Source of the DNA: an uncultured Clostridia bacterium
GTDB taxonomy: Bacteria > Bacillota > Clostridia > Oscillospirales > Acutalibacteraceae
Direction: 5' to 3'
Length of the DNA: 40,429 bases
NCBI GenBank assembly: GCA_947364045.1
Contig: CANARN010000015.1
Location: 1 to 40,429, forward strand
Of the stretch, positions 7,162-16,597 are shown piece by piece. The number at the start of each line of letters is the position of its first letter. Within the stretch, counting starts at the first letter, position 1. The translations under genes were made by a program, and so were the position numbers. Below the pieces are notes generated by a model. That model searched no databases. It was not told the DNA's origin and saw nothing but the letters and a program-made list of their open reading frames with translations.

Positions 7162-7194
7162 CAATATAGAAAGAAAATGGGAAAGGAACGGAAT

Positions 7195-7740
7195 ATGGTT
7201 AGACGTTATCTGGAAGCAGACAGAAGCTCTGCCGAGCAAATCTGTATTGAAACCGCTCATAAAAATTTAAAAAACACTGCCCCAAAAAGAGAATTTCTTT
7301 TAATCCGATATTTAAATTTCTATATTGAAAACTGCCCTGACAACTGCTTTGTCGCCGAAAAAGACGGCAAAGCATCAGGATATGTTCTCTGCTGTCCCGA
7401 TTCTCGTTTTTTCAAAAAAGAGTTTCCCAAATTTTTAAAAAGACATGGTCTGAGCTTTTCTCAAAGATTTCAGTGCTTTGGCGATACGCTGATTTATCAG
7501 CCCTTCAGAAAGAAATATCCTGCTCATCTGCACATTGACATTTTGCCTGAAGCGCAGCGGCAAGGCTTCGGCAAGCTTCTTATTGAGACGCTCTGCGAAA
7601 AGCTCAAGTCACAAGGCAAAAACGGAGTAATGCTCGCCGTTTCGGCAAACAATACAAACGCATTAAAGTTTTATAAAGCGACAGGCTTTGAAAAAATATT
7701 ACGTTTACCCGGAACATATCTTTTGGGTAAGCAAATATAA
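7195..7740 (+). CDS. GNAT-family N-acetyltransferase
   Basis: A 181-aa protein with a GNAT fold. The acetyl-CoA pyrophosphate loop is seen in the block LPEAQRQGFGKLLIE (Q/R-x-x-G-x-G/A form), followed by the C-terminal motif AVSANNTNALKFYKATGFEK that is typical of the family. The substrate cannot be inferred. The ATG at 7195 follows AAAGGAACGG; the longer ORF start at 7177 would put the ribosome site inside the gene. It is followed 39 bases later by the beta-CASP nuclease gene. Confidence 0.85.
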   Translation: MVRRYLEADRSSAEQICIETAHKNLKNTAPKREFLLIRYLNFYIENCPDNCFVAEKDGKASGYVLCCPDSRFFKKEFPKFLKRHGLSFSQRFQCFGDTLIYQPFRKKYPAHLHIDILPEAQRQGFGKLLIETLCEKLKSQGKNGVMLAVSANNTNALKFYKATGFEKILRLPGTYLLGKQI

Positions 7741-7779
7741 ATAATAAATATACAATTTCATTTTGAAAGGTTTGGTGCT

Positions 7780-9381
7780 ATGAAAGTCCAATTTTTAGGC
7801 GCTGCCCACGAGGTCACAGGCTCCGCAACGCTTATAACTGTTGAAAACAAAAGAATTCTTGTTGACTACGGAATGGAACAGGGCGTTGATATTTACGCAA
7901 ACTGCGAGCTGCCCGTAGCTCCGTCCGAAATTGATTTCATCTTTTTAACTCACGCGCACATTGACCACTCGGGACTTTTGCCGAAGCTTGTTAAAAACGG
8001 TTTCACAGGTAAAATATACACAACCGCAGCCACCGAAAAGCTCTGCCGTATAATGCTTATGGATTCCGCGCATATACAGGAATTTGAAGCAGAATGGCGT
8101 AACAGAAAGGCAAAAAGGAGCGGCGACGAGGAATATGAGCCGGTTTACACACAGGATGATGTAATGAAAACAATTCCGTTATTCGTCCCCTGCCGTTACA
8201 ATCTTAACTACGAAATCTGCGACTGCATTTCGGCAAGATTTATTGATGCCGGTCATCTTTTAGGCTCTGCAAGCATTGAGCTTACTCTTACGGAGAACGG
8301 CGAAACAAAGACCGTGCTTTTTTCGGGTGATATCGGCAATATATCCCGACCGCTTATCCGCGACCCGCAAAAGCCCGAAAAAGCAGACATTGTTGTTATT
8401 GAATCCACCTACGGCGACAGACTGCACGGCGCAAGACCCGATTATATAAGTCAGCTCACAAGCATTATTCAGCGTACACTTGACCGTGGCGGCAATGTGG
8501 TTATTCCCTGCTTTGCCGTAGGCAGAACCCAGGAAATGCTTTACCTTATCCGTCAGATTAAAAATGAAAAGCTGATTAAAAATCACAACAATTTTCCCGT
8601 TTGGGTTGACAGTCCTCTTGCCGTTGAAGCGACAGGAATTTACAGCGAGGATTTAACAGAATTTTTCGACAGCGAAACGCTTGATTTACTTAATAAAGGA
8701 ATTAATCCTATTCATTTTCCGAATCTCAATCTTTCGGTTACAAGCGACGAATCAAGATTTATAAACGCAGACCCAACGCCTAAAGTAATTCTTTCAGCCT
8801 CCGGAATGTGTGAAGCAGGACGGATAAGGCACCACCTTAAGCACAATCTTTGGCGGCGTGAGAGTACCGTTCTTTTTGTAGGCTATCAATCCGAAGGAAC
8901 GCTGGGCGCAAAGCTTTTGGACGGCGCGGCTGAAATTAAACTGTTCGGCGAAACGGTTGCCGTAAATGCGGAAATTGCACAAATGGACGGTATAAGCGGA
9001 CATGCTGACAGAGATATGCTTCTCGGCTGGCTCGGGAACATTTCGCCGAAGCCGCAAAAAGTATATGTAAATCACGGCGCAGACACTGTTTGCGACAGCT
9101 TTGCATCGCTAATTACCGAAAAGCTCGGCGTTACTGCCGAAGCGCCTTACAACGAGGCGGTTTACGACCTTAAAACAGGCGAATTACTGCTCGAAGGCAA
9201 CCGTGAGCGAATTGTTAAATTCAAGCCCAAAGAAAGCCGTGCCAATACGGTATTTCGCAGACTGCTTGACGCAGGCAGACGGCTTCTCACTGTTATTGAG
9301 CATAACAGAGGCGGCGCTAACAAAGACCTTGCAAAATTTGCCGACCAAATAAACGCCCTATGCGACAAATGGGACAGATAA
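7780..9381 (+). CDS. Beta-CASP metallo-beta-lactamase-fold RNase
   Basis: A 533-aa protein of the CPSF73/YSH1-like group of MBL ribonucleases. HxHxDH is THAHIDH (H58, H60, D62, H63), with further metal ligands in DAGHLLGSAS and SGDIGN. The beta-CASP insertion follows (VIPCFAVGRTQEML, SASGMCEAGRIRHH), then GISGHADRDML closes the site. A C-terminal extension of about 60 residues has no motif I recognise. Family members are RNA endo- or 5' exonucleases. AAAGG at 7766-7770 gives the ribosome site. It ends just before a bidirectional terminator. Confidence 0.93.
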   Translation: MKVQFLGAAHEVTGSATLITVENKRILVDYGMEQGVDIYANCELPVAPSEIDFIFLTHAHIDHSGLLPKLVKNGFTGKIYTTAATEKLCRIMLMDSAHIQEFEAEWRNRKAKRSGDEEYEPVYTQDDVMKTIPLFVPCRYNLNYEICDCISARFIDAGHLLGSASIELTLTENGETKTVLFSGDIGNISRPLIRDPQKPEKADIVVIESTYGDRLHGARPDYISQLTSIIQRTLDRGGNVVIPCFAVGRTQEMLYLIRQIKNEKLIKNHNNFPVWVDSPLAVEATGIYSEDLTEFFDSETLDLLNKGINPIHFPNLNLSVTSDESRFINADPTPKVILSASGMCEAGRIRHHLKHNLWRRESTVLFVGYQSEGTLGAKLLDGAAEIKLFGETVAVNAEIAQMDGISGHADRDMLLGWLGNISPKPQKVYVNHGADTVCDSFASLITEKLGVTAEAPYNEAVYDLKTGELLLEGNRERIVKFKPKESRANTVFRRLLDAGRRLLTVIEHNRGGANKDLAKFADQINALCDKWDR

Positions 9382-9412
9382 AATAACTGTATTTTTTTAA
9401 TCGGAGCAACGC

Positions 9413-9451
9413 AAAAAGAGTACACAGCGATAAGCCGCGTACTCTTTTTTT
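9413..9451. terminator. Bidirectional terminator between MBL nuclease and iolG
   Basis: AAAAAGAGTAC (9413-9423) pairs with GTACTCTTTTT (9439-9449), an 11-bp stem with A tract on one side and T tract on the other. It can end both the plus-strand nuclease transcript and the minus-strand iol transcript. Confidence 0.85.
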
Positions 9452-9469
9452 ATATATCAGCCGTTTCGG

Positions 9470-10477
9470 TCAGTTTATCTCAGAAAGCTTAACAGGTCTG
9501 CCCTCGTTTGCCGATTTTTCAGCGGCAAGAGCAATCTTAACAGACTGCAAGCCTGCATGAATACCAACAGGAGTTTCTGTATTGTTCTCTACAGCGGCAA
9601 CAAACTGTCTTACCTCTTCAGAGAAGCTCTCCATATATCTTTCAAGGAAGAAATAGAGCGGTTTTTCGCCTGTTACACCGTCAGCCGTTGAAATAACTGC
9701 TGAAGAAAGCGTATCGTTTGACGTTGCAACCATTCCCTTTGAGCCGAAAAGCTCTGCTCTCTGGTCATAGCCGTACATTGCCTGACGTGAGTTATCAATA
9801 ACAGCAAGAGCGCCGTTTGTCATTTTAAGTGAGATAATGGCGGTGTCAAAATCGCCGTATTCACGGATTGACGGGTTAATGAGCGCGTCTGCATAAACGT
9901 AAAGCTCTTCAACATCGCTGTTTGTAAGGAAGCAAGCCATATCAAAATCATGAATTGTCATATCAAGGAAAATGCTTGCCGCGCAGTAGCCGACAGGAGG
10001 AGCCTGCGGGTCGCGGGAAGTAATTTTAAGGATTTGAGCGTCGCCGATTTTGCCTTCGTCATAAGCCTTGCGAACTGCGGCAAAGTTGTGGTCAAAGCGG
10101 CGGTTAAAGCCAACCTGAAATTTAATTTCGGGGTGAGCCTTGAGTGCGTCCGCAATTTCAAGAATTTTGTCAACGGTGTTAGCAAGAGGCTTTTCACAGA
10201 AAACGTGCTTGCCGGCATTTATAGCCTCAATTGAAATGGGAGCGTGTGTATCTGTTGAAGAGCAGACAAGAACAGCGTCAATTTCAGGGTCGTTTATAAT
10301 TTCTTTGTAGTCAGTGTAGATTTTATTTACGCCGAAGCCCTCAATGAAAGCTTTTGTTTCGTCATTCATAAAGGGGTCTGCCATTGCAACAACTTCAGCA
10401 CCCTTTACATGGTATGAAATAGATTCAAGATGCACCTTGCCGATACGGCCTGCACCTATAATGCCGATTTTTAACAT
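9470..10477 (-). CDS. iolG: Inositol 2-dehydrogenase (Gfo/Idh/MocA family)
   Basis: A 335-aa NAD-dependent oxidoreductase of the IolG type: myo-inositol to scyllo-inosose. The N-terminal Rossmann motif is IGIIGAGRIGKVH, the family EKP motif appears as CEKPLANT near residue 95, and the catalytic pair sits in DMTIHDFDMACFL. The ATG at 10477 follows GGAGG at the right spacing; the longer frame starting at 10540 is an artefact. It is the last gene of the iol cluster, separated from mmsA by about 240 bases of repeats. Gfo/Idh members are diverse, but the operon supports inositol. Confidence 0.9.
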   Translation of the reverse strand: MLKIGIIGAGRIGKVHLESISYHVKGAEVVAMADPFMNDETKAFIEGFGVNKIYTDYKEIINDPEIDAVLVCSSTDTHAPISIEAINAGKHVFCEKPLANTVDKILEIADALKAHPEIKFQVGFNRRFDHNFAAVRKAYDEGKIGDAQILKITSRDPQAPPVGYCAASIFLDMTIHDFDMACFLTNSDVEELYVYADALINPSIREYGDFDTAIISLKMTNGALAVIDNSRQAMYGYDQRAELFGSKGMVATSNDTLSSAVISTADGVTGEKPLYFFLERYMESFSEEVRQFVAAVENNTETPVGIHAGLQSVKIALAAEKSANEGRPVKLSEIN

Positions 10478-10522
10478 AAGTATTTCCTCCGATTTATTTA
10501 ATAATTTTAAACCTCGTTTGCA

Positions 10523-10596
10523 GTAGTGGCTGATGCCCACATCAGCCCGTGAATAATATCAAGACTTAACGGGACGATGTAGGCATCGTCCCCTAC
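10523..10596. repeat. Inverted REP pair (BIME-like) between mmsA and iolG
   Basis: The left REP reads GTAG (10523-10526), T, GGCTGATG, loop CCCA, CATCAGCC, then CG. The right REP is on the minus strand: GTAG (complement of 10593-10596), GGGACGATG, 4-base loop, CATCGTCCC, then G. Both GTAG tags face outward with 24 bases between the hairpins. Paired inverted REPs are the classic BIME layout. They lie inside the iol transcript and could act as mRNA stabilisers or attenuators. Confidence 0.72.
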
Positions 10597-10630
10597 AAAA
10601 CACAATGTAAAATTTCCGAGATTTGCGCGA

Positions 10631-10709
10631 ATTTTTTCATCAGACAAGGCTTGCGAGCGACGGCGTATGAAGATACTCCGAGCGAGCGTAACGCAGTCAG
10701 ACGGAAAAA
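10631..10709. repeat. Structured repeat family, copy A
   Basis: T-rich left arm (10631-10645) and A-rich right arm (10695-10709) are partly complementary. Between them is a core near 10654-10688 containing GGCGTATGAAGATACTCCG, with GTAT/ATAC forming a small hairpin. Related copies lie at 17161-17213, 28948-29020 and 40171-40229. Confidence 0.6.
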
Positions 10710-10718
10710 CAGCCAAAA

Positions 10719-12227
10719 TCAGATTGTGCCGTCCCATGTGGAAACATTAGTTGATGTGGCTTCTTCCTCGTCAAACCAGTGTGTTGTAACTGCCTTTGAC
10801 TCGGTGAAGAAACGGTATGCATCTTTGCCTAAGCAGTGTAAATCGCCGAAGAAGGACTGCTTGTGGCCTGAGAACGGGAAAAAGCCTACGGGTACGGGAA
10901 TACCTACGTTAATTCCGACCTGTCCGCCGTCTGTGTAGCGCGCAAACTGACGCGCAAAGTAGCCGCTCTGAGTGTAAATAACCGAACCGTTTGCATAGGG
11001 GTTATCGTTCATCATTTTAAGGCCTTCCTCAAAATTCTTGCAGCGCTTAATGCAAAGAACGGGTCCGAATACCTCATCTCTGCCGATTGTCATATCCTCT
11101 GTAACGTGATCAAAGATTGTAGGACCTACAAAATAGCCGTTTTCATAACCCTCAACAGTGCAGTTTCTGCCGTCAAGAATAAGCTCTGCGCCCTCAGCAA
11201 CGCCCTTGTCAATATCTGCAAGAACCTCTTTGTAATGCTTTTCGTATGTAATCGGACCGAGCTTTGAGGATTTATCCCAAGACGGACCTACTTTTATCTT
11301 TTCAGCCTGTTTTTTAAGCTCTGCAACGAACCTATCAGCAATTGCCTCTTCAACAACGCAAGCCGAAAGAGCCATACAACGCTGACCAGCACATCCGTAT
11401 GCTGAATTGATAACGCCTGCAACTGTTCTCTCCAATGCGCAATCAGACATAACAAGAGCGTGATTCTTTGCCTGACAAAGCGCCTGACAGCGTTTACCTG
11501 CCGCAGCAGCTCTCTGATAAATTTTAAGACCTACGGGTGTTGAGCCTACGAATGTAATACCCTTAACGTCAGGATGGTCAAGAATTGTGTTGATTTCGTT
11601 TCTTGAGCAGGTAACAATGTTGATAACACCGTCGGGAACGCCTGCTTCCTTGTAAATTTTTGCAAACATCATAGCTGTTTTCGGTGTAAGCGAAGCTGCT
11701 TTAAGCACCATTGTATTACCGCAGGCAATGCAGGTGGGAGCCATCCAGCCGAAAGGAATCATTGCAGGGAAGTTAACGGGAACAATACCTGCAAAAACAC
11801 CGAGAGGCTCACGGTATTTAACAGTGTCATAGCCGTTTGATGCGTCCATAATGCTCTCGCCCATCATAAGCGACGGAACCTGTGTTGCAAGCTCCGTACC
11901 CTCTTTAGCCTTGAGTACATCGCCCTCTGCTTCGCCCCAAACCTTGCCGTTTTCTTTGGCAACGCACATTGTAAGCTCTTCCATATTTTCAATGATAAGG
12001 TCACGGATTTTGTAAAGAATCTGCGCGCGCTTGATTGCGGGAACTGCTCTCCAACCCGGATACGCCGCTTTCGCCGCCGCAATAGCTTCGAGTACCTCAT
12101 CATTTGTGCAACAGGGCGCCTGACCTGTTACTTCACCTGTTGAAGGGTTGTGAAGGTCATACCAAGTGTCTGTTTTTGAGTCGCGGAATTCACCGTTGAC
12201 AAAATACTGTAATTTTTCAACTGCCAT
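10719..12227 (-). CDS. mmsA: Methylmalonate/malonate-semialdehyde dehydrogenase (acylating)
   Basis: A 502-aa CoA-acylating aldehyde dehydrogenase (IolA/MmsA), converting malonate semialdehyde from inositol breakdown to acetyl-CoA and CO2 with NAD and CoA. The nucleophile Cys is in GCAGQRCMALS, the NAD-binding block is FVGSTPVGLKIY, and EVFGPVLC closes the active site. One stretch normally written GGAKNH in the family reads CQAKNH here. The ATG follows AAAGGAG. It lies 30 bases downstream of iolE in the iol operon, which fixes the role better than similarity alone. Confidence 0.92.
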   Translation of the reverse strand: MAVEKLQYFVNGEFRDSKTDTWYDLHNPSTGEVTGQAPCCTNDEVLEAIAAAKAAYPGWRAVPAIKRAQILYKIRDLIIENMEELTMCVAKENGKVWGEAEGDVLKAKEGTELATQVPSLMMGESIMDASNGYDTVKYREPLGVFAGIVPVNFPAMIPFGWMAPTCIACGNTMVLKAASLTPKTAMMFAKIYKEAGVPDGVINIVTCSRNEINTILDHPDVKGITFVGSTPVGLKIYQRAAAAGKRCQALCQAKNHALVMSDCALERTVAGVINSAYGCAGQRCMALSACVVEEAIADRFVAELKKQAEKIKVGPSWDKSSKLGPITYEKHYKEVLADIDKGVAEGAELILDGRNCTVEGYENGYFVGPTIFDHVTEDMTIGRDEVFGPVLCIKRCKNFEEGLKMMNDNPYANGSVIYTQSGYFARQFARYTDGGQVGINVGIPVPVGFFPFSGHKQSFFGDLHCLGKDAYRFFTESKAVTTHWFDEEEATSTNVSTWDGTI

Positions 12228-12257
12228 TGTATTTTCTCCTTTTGGTCTGATTATTTA

Positions 12258-13154
12258 TTAAAGTCCTGAAACTTCGCTTATATATTTTCTTGCCTTGATT
12301 GCGTACTCAAGCGGATTTGCAATTGCAGGGTCTTGCTCTGCTTCTACCAAAACATAGCCCTCATACCCTGTTTCCTCTAAAACATCAAAAATCGGCTTAA
12401 AGTCAATTGCGCCGTCGCCGGGTACTGTAAAGGTGCCAAGCCTTACGCCCTGTAAAAAGCTCAAATGCTCGTCGCGAACTTTTTTGACCATTTCAGGACG
12501 GATATCCTTAAGGTGAACATGGTAAATTCTGTCGGCATACTTTTTAAGAACGGACATATAATCCTCACCGCAGTATGCAAGGTGACCTGAGTCGAAAAGA
12601 AGACCGAAAACCTCGGGGTCTGTGTTTGCCATAAGCCTGTCAATTTCAGCCTCAGTCTGAACAACAGTGCCCATATGGTGATGAAGGCAAAGCTTAATGC
12701 CCATATCCTTTGCAACCTTTCCGAGCTTATTGATGCCCGTGCAAAGCATATCCCACTCTTCGTCGTTCATTATGTACTTTTCTTCAAAAATTGACTTGTC
12801 AGTGCCCTGAATTGAATGGCCCTGCTCGGAAATTCCGACAACCTTTGCGCCCATCTCTTTAAGAAATGTAATATGCTCGATAAAATCCTTTTCAACCTCT
12901 TCATAAGGCTTTGTAATAAGAAATGATGAGAACCACGCATTGCAAATCTGCATATTGCGAAGGCTGAGTGCTTTTTTTAGCGCAGGAATGTCATTTCTCG
13001 GGTACTTGTTACCTACCTCACAGCCCGTGAAGCCTGCAAGAGCCATTTCGGAAATGCACTGCTCAAAGGTGTTTTCTGCGCCCAAATCGGGCATATCGTC
13101 ATTTGTCCATGCTATCGGCGCAATGCCGAGTTTAACTTTGTTTTTGTCTAACAT
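12258..13154 (-). CDS. iolE: Myo-inosose-2 dehydratase
   Basis: A 298-aa TIM-barrel protein of the AP-endonuclease-2/xylose-isomerase-like superfamily, the IolE type. It dehydrates scyllo-inosose to 3D-trihydroxycyclohexane-1,2-dione using a divalent metal. Visible blocks include [14 protein letters not shown] at the N-terminus, [34 protein letters not shown] and the C-terminal [10 protein letters not shown]. The length is normal. It begins one base after the iolD stop, so translation is coupled, and mmsA follows. Confidence 0.93.
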   Translation of the reverse strand: MLDKNKVKLGIAPIAWTNDDMPDLGAENTFEQCISEMALAGFTGCEVGNKYPRNDIPALKKALSLRNMQICNAWFSSFLITKPYEEVEKDFIEHITFLKEMGAKVVGISEQGHSIQGTDKSIFEEKYIMNDEEWDMLCTGINKLGKVAKDMGIKLCLHHHMGTVVQTEAEIDRLMANTDPEVFGLLFDSGHLAYCGEDYMSVLKKYADRIYHVHLKDIRPEMVKKVRDEHLSFLQGVRLGTFTVPGDGAIDFKPIFDVLEETGYEGYVLVEAEQDPAIANPLEYAIKARKYISEVSGL

Positions 13155-13155
13155 A

Positions 13156-15072
13156 TCAATATTTTCTCGCTTTCTCCTGATTTTCTTTTTTATTCAAATA
13201 AGCCTTTCTGACGGCTTCATTTTGCGATGTGCTTGCAACGCCTACGTTCCACCAAGCGCCGTAGCCGTCTGTCATCGATTTGGGCAGAACCTTAATGTCA
13301 ATAAGCGTTGAAACTGTCTGCTTCTGAGAATCAATAAGCGCCGCCTCAAGCTCTTCCATTGTTCTGGCAGTGTAGGTTTTAACGCCGTAACCGCTCGCCG
13401 CTTTTGCAAAATCAATGGGAACAAGGTCGCCCAAAAGATTGCCGTTTTCGTCACGGAAACGGAATTCTGTTGCAAGATTACCTATGCCGTTTGACATTTC
13501 AAGGTTGTTGATACAGCCAAAGCCGCTGTTGTCGAAGAGAAGAACATTGATTTTCTTCTTTTCCTGAATTGAAGTAATAAGCTCAGAGTGGAGCATTAAG
13601 TAGCTTCCGTCGCCGCACATTGCATACACTTCTTTTGAAGGGTCGGCAAGCTTTGAGCCGAATGCGCCTGCAATTTCATAGCCCATACAGGAGTAACCGT
13701 ATTCCATATTGTATGAATAAAGGCTGTCTGACGTCCACATTCTCTGTAAATCACCGGGGAGCGAGCCTGCCGCGCCGACACAAATTGCATCTTCCGGGAT
13801 AAGCTCACGAACCTTAGCCACAGCCGCAGTCTGAGTAATTGTACCCATTTTCTCGGCAAATTCGGGAATCGTTCTCTCATCTCTCGCTTTTATGAGCGGT
13901 TCAAAGTTTTCGTCATATTTATATTCAGCAAGACGTTTATATTCGTCTGCCCATTCCTTGCGTGCAGTTGCAATTTCAACCGTGTAGGCCGACTGGTATC
14001 CGTTCGCTCTGAGAATTTCGCCGAGAGCTAAAATACCGAGCTTTGCATCGCTGACTAATTTCACTGCGCCAAGCTTATATGCGTCAAAGCGCGATGTGTT
14101 AATTGTAAGCACCTTTGCATCTTTTCTGAACAGAGATTTTGAACCTGTTGTGAAATCGGAAAATCTTGTGCCGACGCCGAGAATGACATCCGCCTCTTTC
14201 GCAATTGCGTTGCCCGCGCTGTTACCTGTAACGCCGAGTCCGCCGAGGTTATATTCATTGCTTGAATGACACGCGGTTTTGCCCGACTGTGTTTCCGCAA
14301 ACGGAATATTAAATTCCTTGCAAAAAGCTTCAAGAGCCTCGCCTGCTTCGGAATATCTTACGCCGCCGCCGCAAATAACGAGCGGTTTTTTCGCTGTAAG
14401 AAGAATTTCCGCAATATCCTTAATCTCTTCGGGCGAAGGCGCAATTCTTGTAATTCTATGTACTCTTTTCTGTAAAAATTCATCGGGAAAATCATAGCTT
14501 TCGCCCTCAACGTCCTGCGGCATTGAAATGCACACGGCGCCTGTTTCGGCAGTGTCGGTAAGCACACGCATTGCATTAATCATAGCAGACATTAACTGTT
14601 CGGGACGGGATATTCTGTCCCAATATCTTGTGACTGCTTTATAAGCGTCATTGGTAGTTGTTGCAAGCGAATTTATCTGTTCAAACTGCTGAAGAACAGG
14701 GTCGGGCTGACGGGTCGAAAACGCATCCGCAGGAATAAGCAAAAGCGGAACATGGTTAACCGTTGCCGTTGCGGCGGCAGTTATCATATTTGCAGCTCCC
14801 GGTCCTATTGAAGAAGAGCAGGCAATAATCTTTCTGCGGTTATTCTGCTTTGCAAAGGATGCGGCGGCATGCGCCATACCCTGTTCGTTTTTACCCTGAT
14901 AAACAGTAAGACCGCCCCTTTCAGAGTCAAGCGCTTCGCCGAGACCGCAAACAATTCCGTGACCGAATATTGTGAAAATACCGTCAACGAATTTTGTTTC
15001 CTTACCGTCAAAGGACACATACTGATTGTCAAGAAATTTAACAAGAGCCTGTGCCGTTGTCATTATAGCCAT
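13156..15072 (-). CDS. iolD: 3D-(3,5/4)-trihydroxycyclohexane-1,2-dione hydrolase
   Basis: A 638-aa thiamine-diphosphate enzyme (acetolactate-synthase fold) that opens the inositol-derived ring to 5-deoxy-glucuronate. The N-terminal PYR domain contains the ThDP glutamate region ([17 protein letters not shown]). The central domain holds [10 protein letters not shown], and the C-terminal PP domain carries the GDG...N motif as MCGDGSYLM...LLFDNSG. The ATG follows GGAGG. It sits between iolB and iolE with 12- and 1-base gaps. Confidence 0.95.
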   Translation of the reverse strand: MAIMTTAQALVKFLDNQYVSFDGKETKFVDGIFTIFGHGIVCGLGEALDSERGGLTVYQGKNEQGMAHAAASFAKQNNRRKIIACSSSIGPGAANMITAAATATVNHVPLLLIPADAFSTRQPDPVLQQFEQINSLATTTNDAYKAVTRYWDRISRPEQLMSAMINAMRVLTDTAETGAVCISMPQDVEGESYDFPDEFLQKRVHRITRIAPSPEEIKDIAEILLTAKKPLVICGGGVRYSEAGEALEAFCKEFNIPFAETQSGKTACHSSNEYNLGGLGVTGNSAGNAIAKEADVILGVGTRFSDFTTGSKSLFRKDAKVLTINTSRFDAYKLGAVKLVSDAKLGILALGEILRANGYQSAYTVEIATARKEWADEYKRLAEYKYDENFEPLIKARDERTIPEFAEKMGTITQTAAVAKVRELIPEDAICVGAAGSLPGDLQRMWTSDSLYSYNMEYGYSCMGYEIAGAFGSKLADPSKEVYAMCGDGSYLMLHSELITSIQEKKKINVLLFDNSGFGCINNLEMSNGIGNLATEFRFRDENGNLLGDLVPIDFAKAASGYGVKTYTARTMEELEAALIDSQKQTVSTLIDIKVLPKSMTDGYGAWWNVGVASTSQNEAVRKAYLNKKENQEKARKY

Positions 15073-15084
15073 AAAAAAACCTCC

Positions 15085-15855
15085 TTATTTCTCGTCTAAA
15101 AGCCATTTATGCTCAGGCGCGTCAATACGGGTTTTAATCCACGGGTCGCCGTCTAAATGACGAATCATCCAGACATAACACATTTTATACCCGGGTGCCG
15201 CCGCCTGCTGATGAGTGTGCATAGGCGTAATGCAAAGGCATCCGCCGTCCCCTACCTTGTAGCAGTCGTCGCCGTTAAAGCCAACACCGAAGCCCTGCGG
15301 CTTTTCAAATTCATAATAATAAACCTCAGGCTGAGGGTGAAAATGCGGCGGATAACTGGTCCAGCAGCCCGGTTTATGAAAAACCTCGCCCAAAACCAAA
15401 TTTGAATAAGGCGCATTTTCATAATCAAAAACCGTTAAAACCTGCCTGTCAGCCGTGCCGTCCCATTGGTCTGCGCCGAAATGCTGAACGGTCATATCCT
15501 CGCCCTTATAGTAATGAACGCCGAACTCGTTATTGTTATCGGTCTGTTCAATTACAATTCTTGATTCTGCATTTGCTTTTACGGAAACCGTGTTTCCCTT
15601 TGCAAAGTGAATGGCAGTCGCTGTATCCTCAAAAGGACTGCGGCGCTTTGCATTTTCGGTTTTTCCGTCAAACATAAAGTCAACATCGCCCGCCATTAAA
15701 AGAATTGCGGTTTCATTTTCGCTTTCACAAAAGCTGATTTCTTCGCCCGCTTTCAGTATTTTAACCTTTATGTCCATTAACATATCGGCATTTTTACCGT
15801 TTCTTTCGCAAAGAATTTTCTCGTTGCTTTCATTGAAATTAGGATTATCATACAT
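15085..15855 (-). CDS. iolB: 5-deoxy-glucuronate isomerase
   Basis: A 256-aa bicupin (KduI/IolB family) that isomerises 5-deoxy-D-glucuronate to 2-deoxy-5-keto-D-gluconate. The C-terminal cupin shows the metal-binding cluster WTSYPPHFHPQPEVYYYEF and a later MHTHQQAAAPGYKMCYVW. The ATG at 15855 is preceded by AAGGTGATAAAT; the GTG of the longer frame at 15864 overlaps that site. It is followed by iolD and lies downstream of the SanA-like and RAYT genes, which separate it from iolC. Confidence 0.93.
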   Translation of the reverse strand: MYDNPNFNESNEKILCERNGKNADMLMDIKVKILKAGEEISFCESENETAILLMAGDVDFMFDGKTENAKRRSPFEDTATAIHFAKGNTVSVKANAESRIVIEQTDNNNEFGVHYYKGEDMTVQHFGADQWDGTADRQVLTVFDYENAPYSNLVLGEVFHKPGCWTSYPPHFHPQPEVYYYEFEKPQGFGVGFNGDDCYKVGDGGCLCITPMHTHQQAAAPGYKMCYVWMIRHLDGDPWIKTRIDAPEHKWLLDEK

Positions 15856-15896
15856 ATTTATCACCTTAAAATATTAAGTTTCAAATGGATTTACAA

Positions 15897-16586
15897 TTAA
15901 ACTTTTATTTTATCGTCAGTCACCGTTGCGTTTGCCGTTTTAATGGGAATTTCTTCTCCGAGATATGTGGGCTTCGGCTCTGCCATACACCAAAAGAAAT
16001 CCTTTACCCTTGCCGCCGCCTCACGAATATCATTTTTTACCGAGTACACTTTTTCCTCTCTGTCATATCCGTAAGCGTCAATTCCCAGCTTACGCGCATT
16101 ATAAACAGCGCGGTACAAATGATACTTTTGAGTTACAATAAGCGTTTTTTCTACCTTAAAAGCATCACGCGCCCGGTACATTGTTTCATAAGTGGAAAAG
16201 CCTGCATGGTCAAGAAAAACGCTGTCTTTATCTACGCCTTTTTGCGTTATATAATCCTTCATTGCATTGACCTCATCGTAATCCTTACGTCCGTGGTCGC
16301 CTGACATTAAAAATTTTGTACTGCACCCTGCTTCATACGCTTCAAGGGCAAAATCCAATCGCTCTTTGAGCATAGGCGACGGTTCGCCGTCCCAAAGACC
16401 CGCGCCGAGAACCGTTATACAGTCAAAGCTGTAATTTTCCAAATCGTCCGCCTCAATAAGATAATCGCTGACATAAGAAATCATATAAGCGTTTATGCCT
16501 ATTACAGCTCCTGCGCACAAAAAACCTACACAAAGAACAAAAATTACAAATATTTTAAATATTTTGTTTTTAAACAGTTTTTTCAT
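15897..16586 (-). CDS. SanA/YdcF-like DUF218 membrane protein
   Basis: A 229-aa protein with one N-terminal TM anchor (about residues 10-33) and an extracytoplasmic DUF218 domain: ITVLGAGLWDGEPSPMLKERLDFALE, MSGDHGRKDYDEVNAM, STYETMYRARDAF and VTQKYHLYRAVYNARKLG. Relatives (SanA, YdcF, ElyC) influence envelope integrity or carry undecaprenyl-related functions, but no reaction is proven for this group. AGCGGAG-type spacing is weak but CGGAG precedes the ATG. It lies within the iol cluster yet has no known link to inositol; with the RAYT upstream it looks like an insertion. Confidence 0.85.
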   Translation of the reverse strand: MKKLFKNKIFKIFVIFVLCVGFLCAGAVIGINAYMISYVSDYLIEADDLENYSFDCITVLGAGLWDGEPSPMLKERLDFALEAYEAGCSTKFLMSGDHGRKDYDEVNAMKDYITQKGVDKDSVFLDHAGFSTYETMYRARDAFKVEKTLIVTQKYHLYRAVYNARKLGIDAYGYDREEKVYSVKNDIREAAARVKDFFWCMAEPKPTYLGEEIPIKTANATVTDDKIKV

Positions 16587-16597
16587 AGTGTCTCCGA

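Noticed and set aside
10507-10737. 76-aa ORF upstream of iolG
   Set aside because: Reads through the REP pair and repeat copy A; not conserved-looking and lacks a ribosome site.
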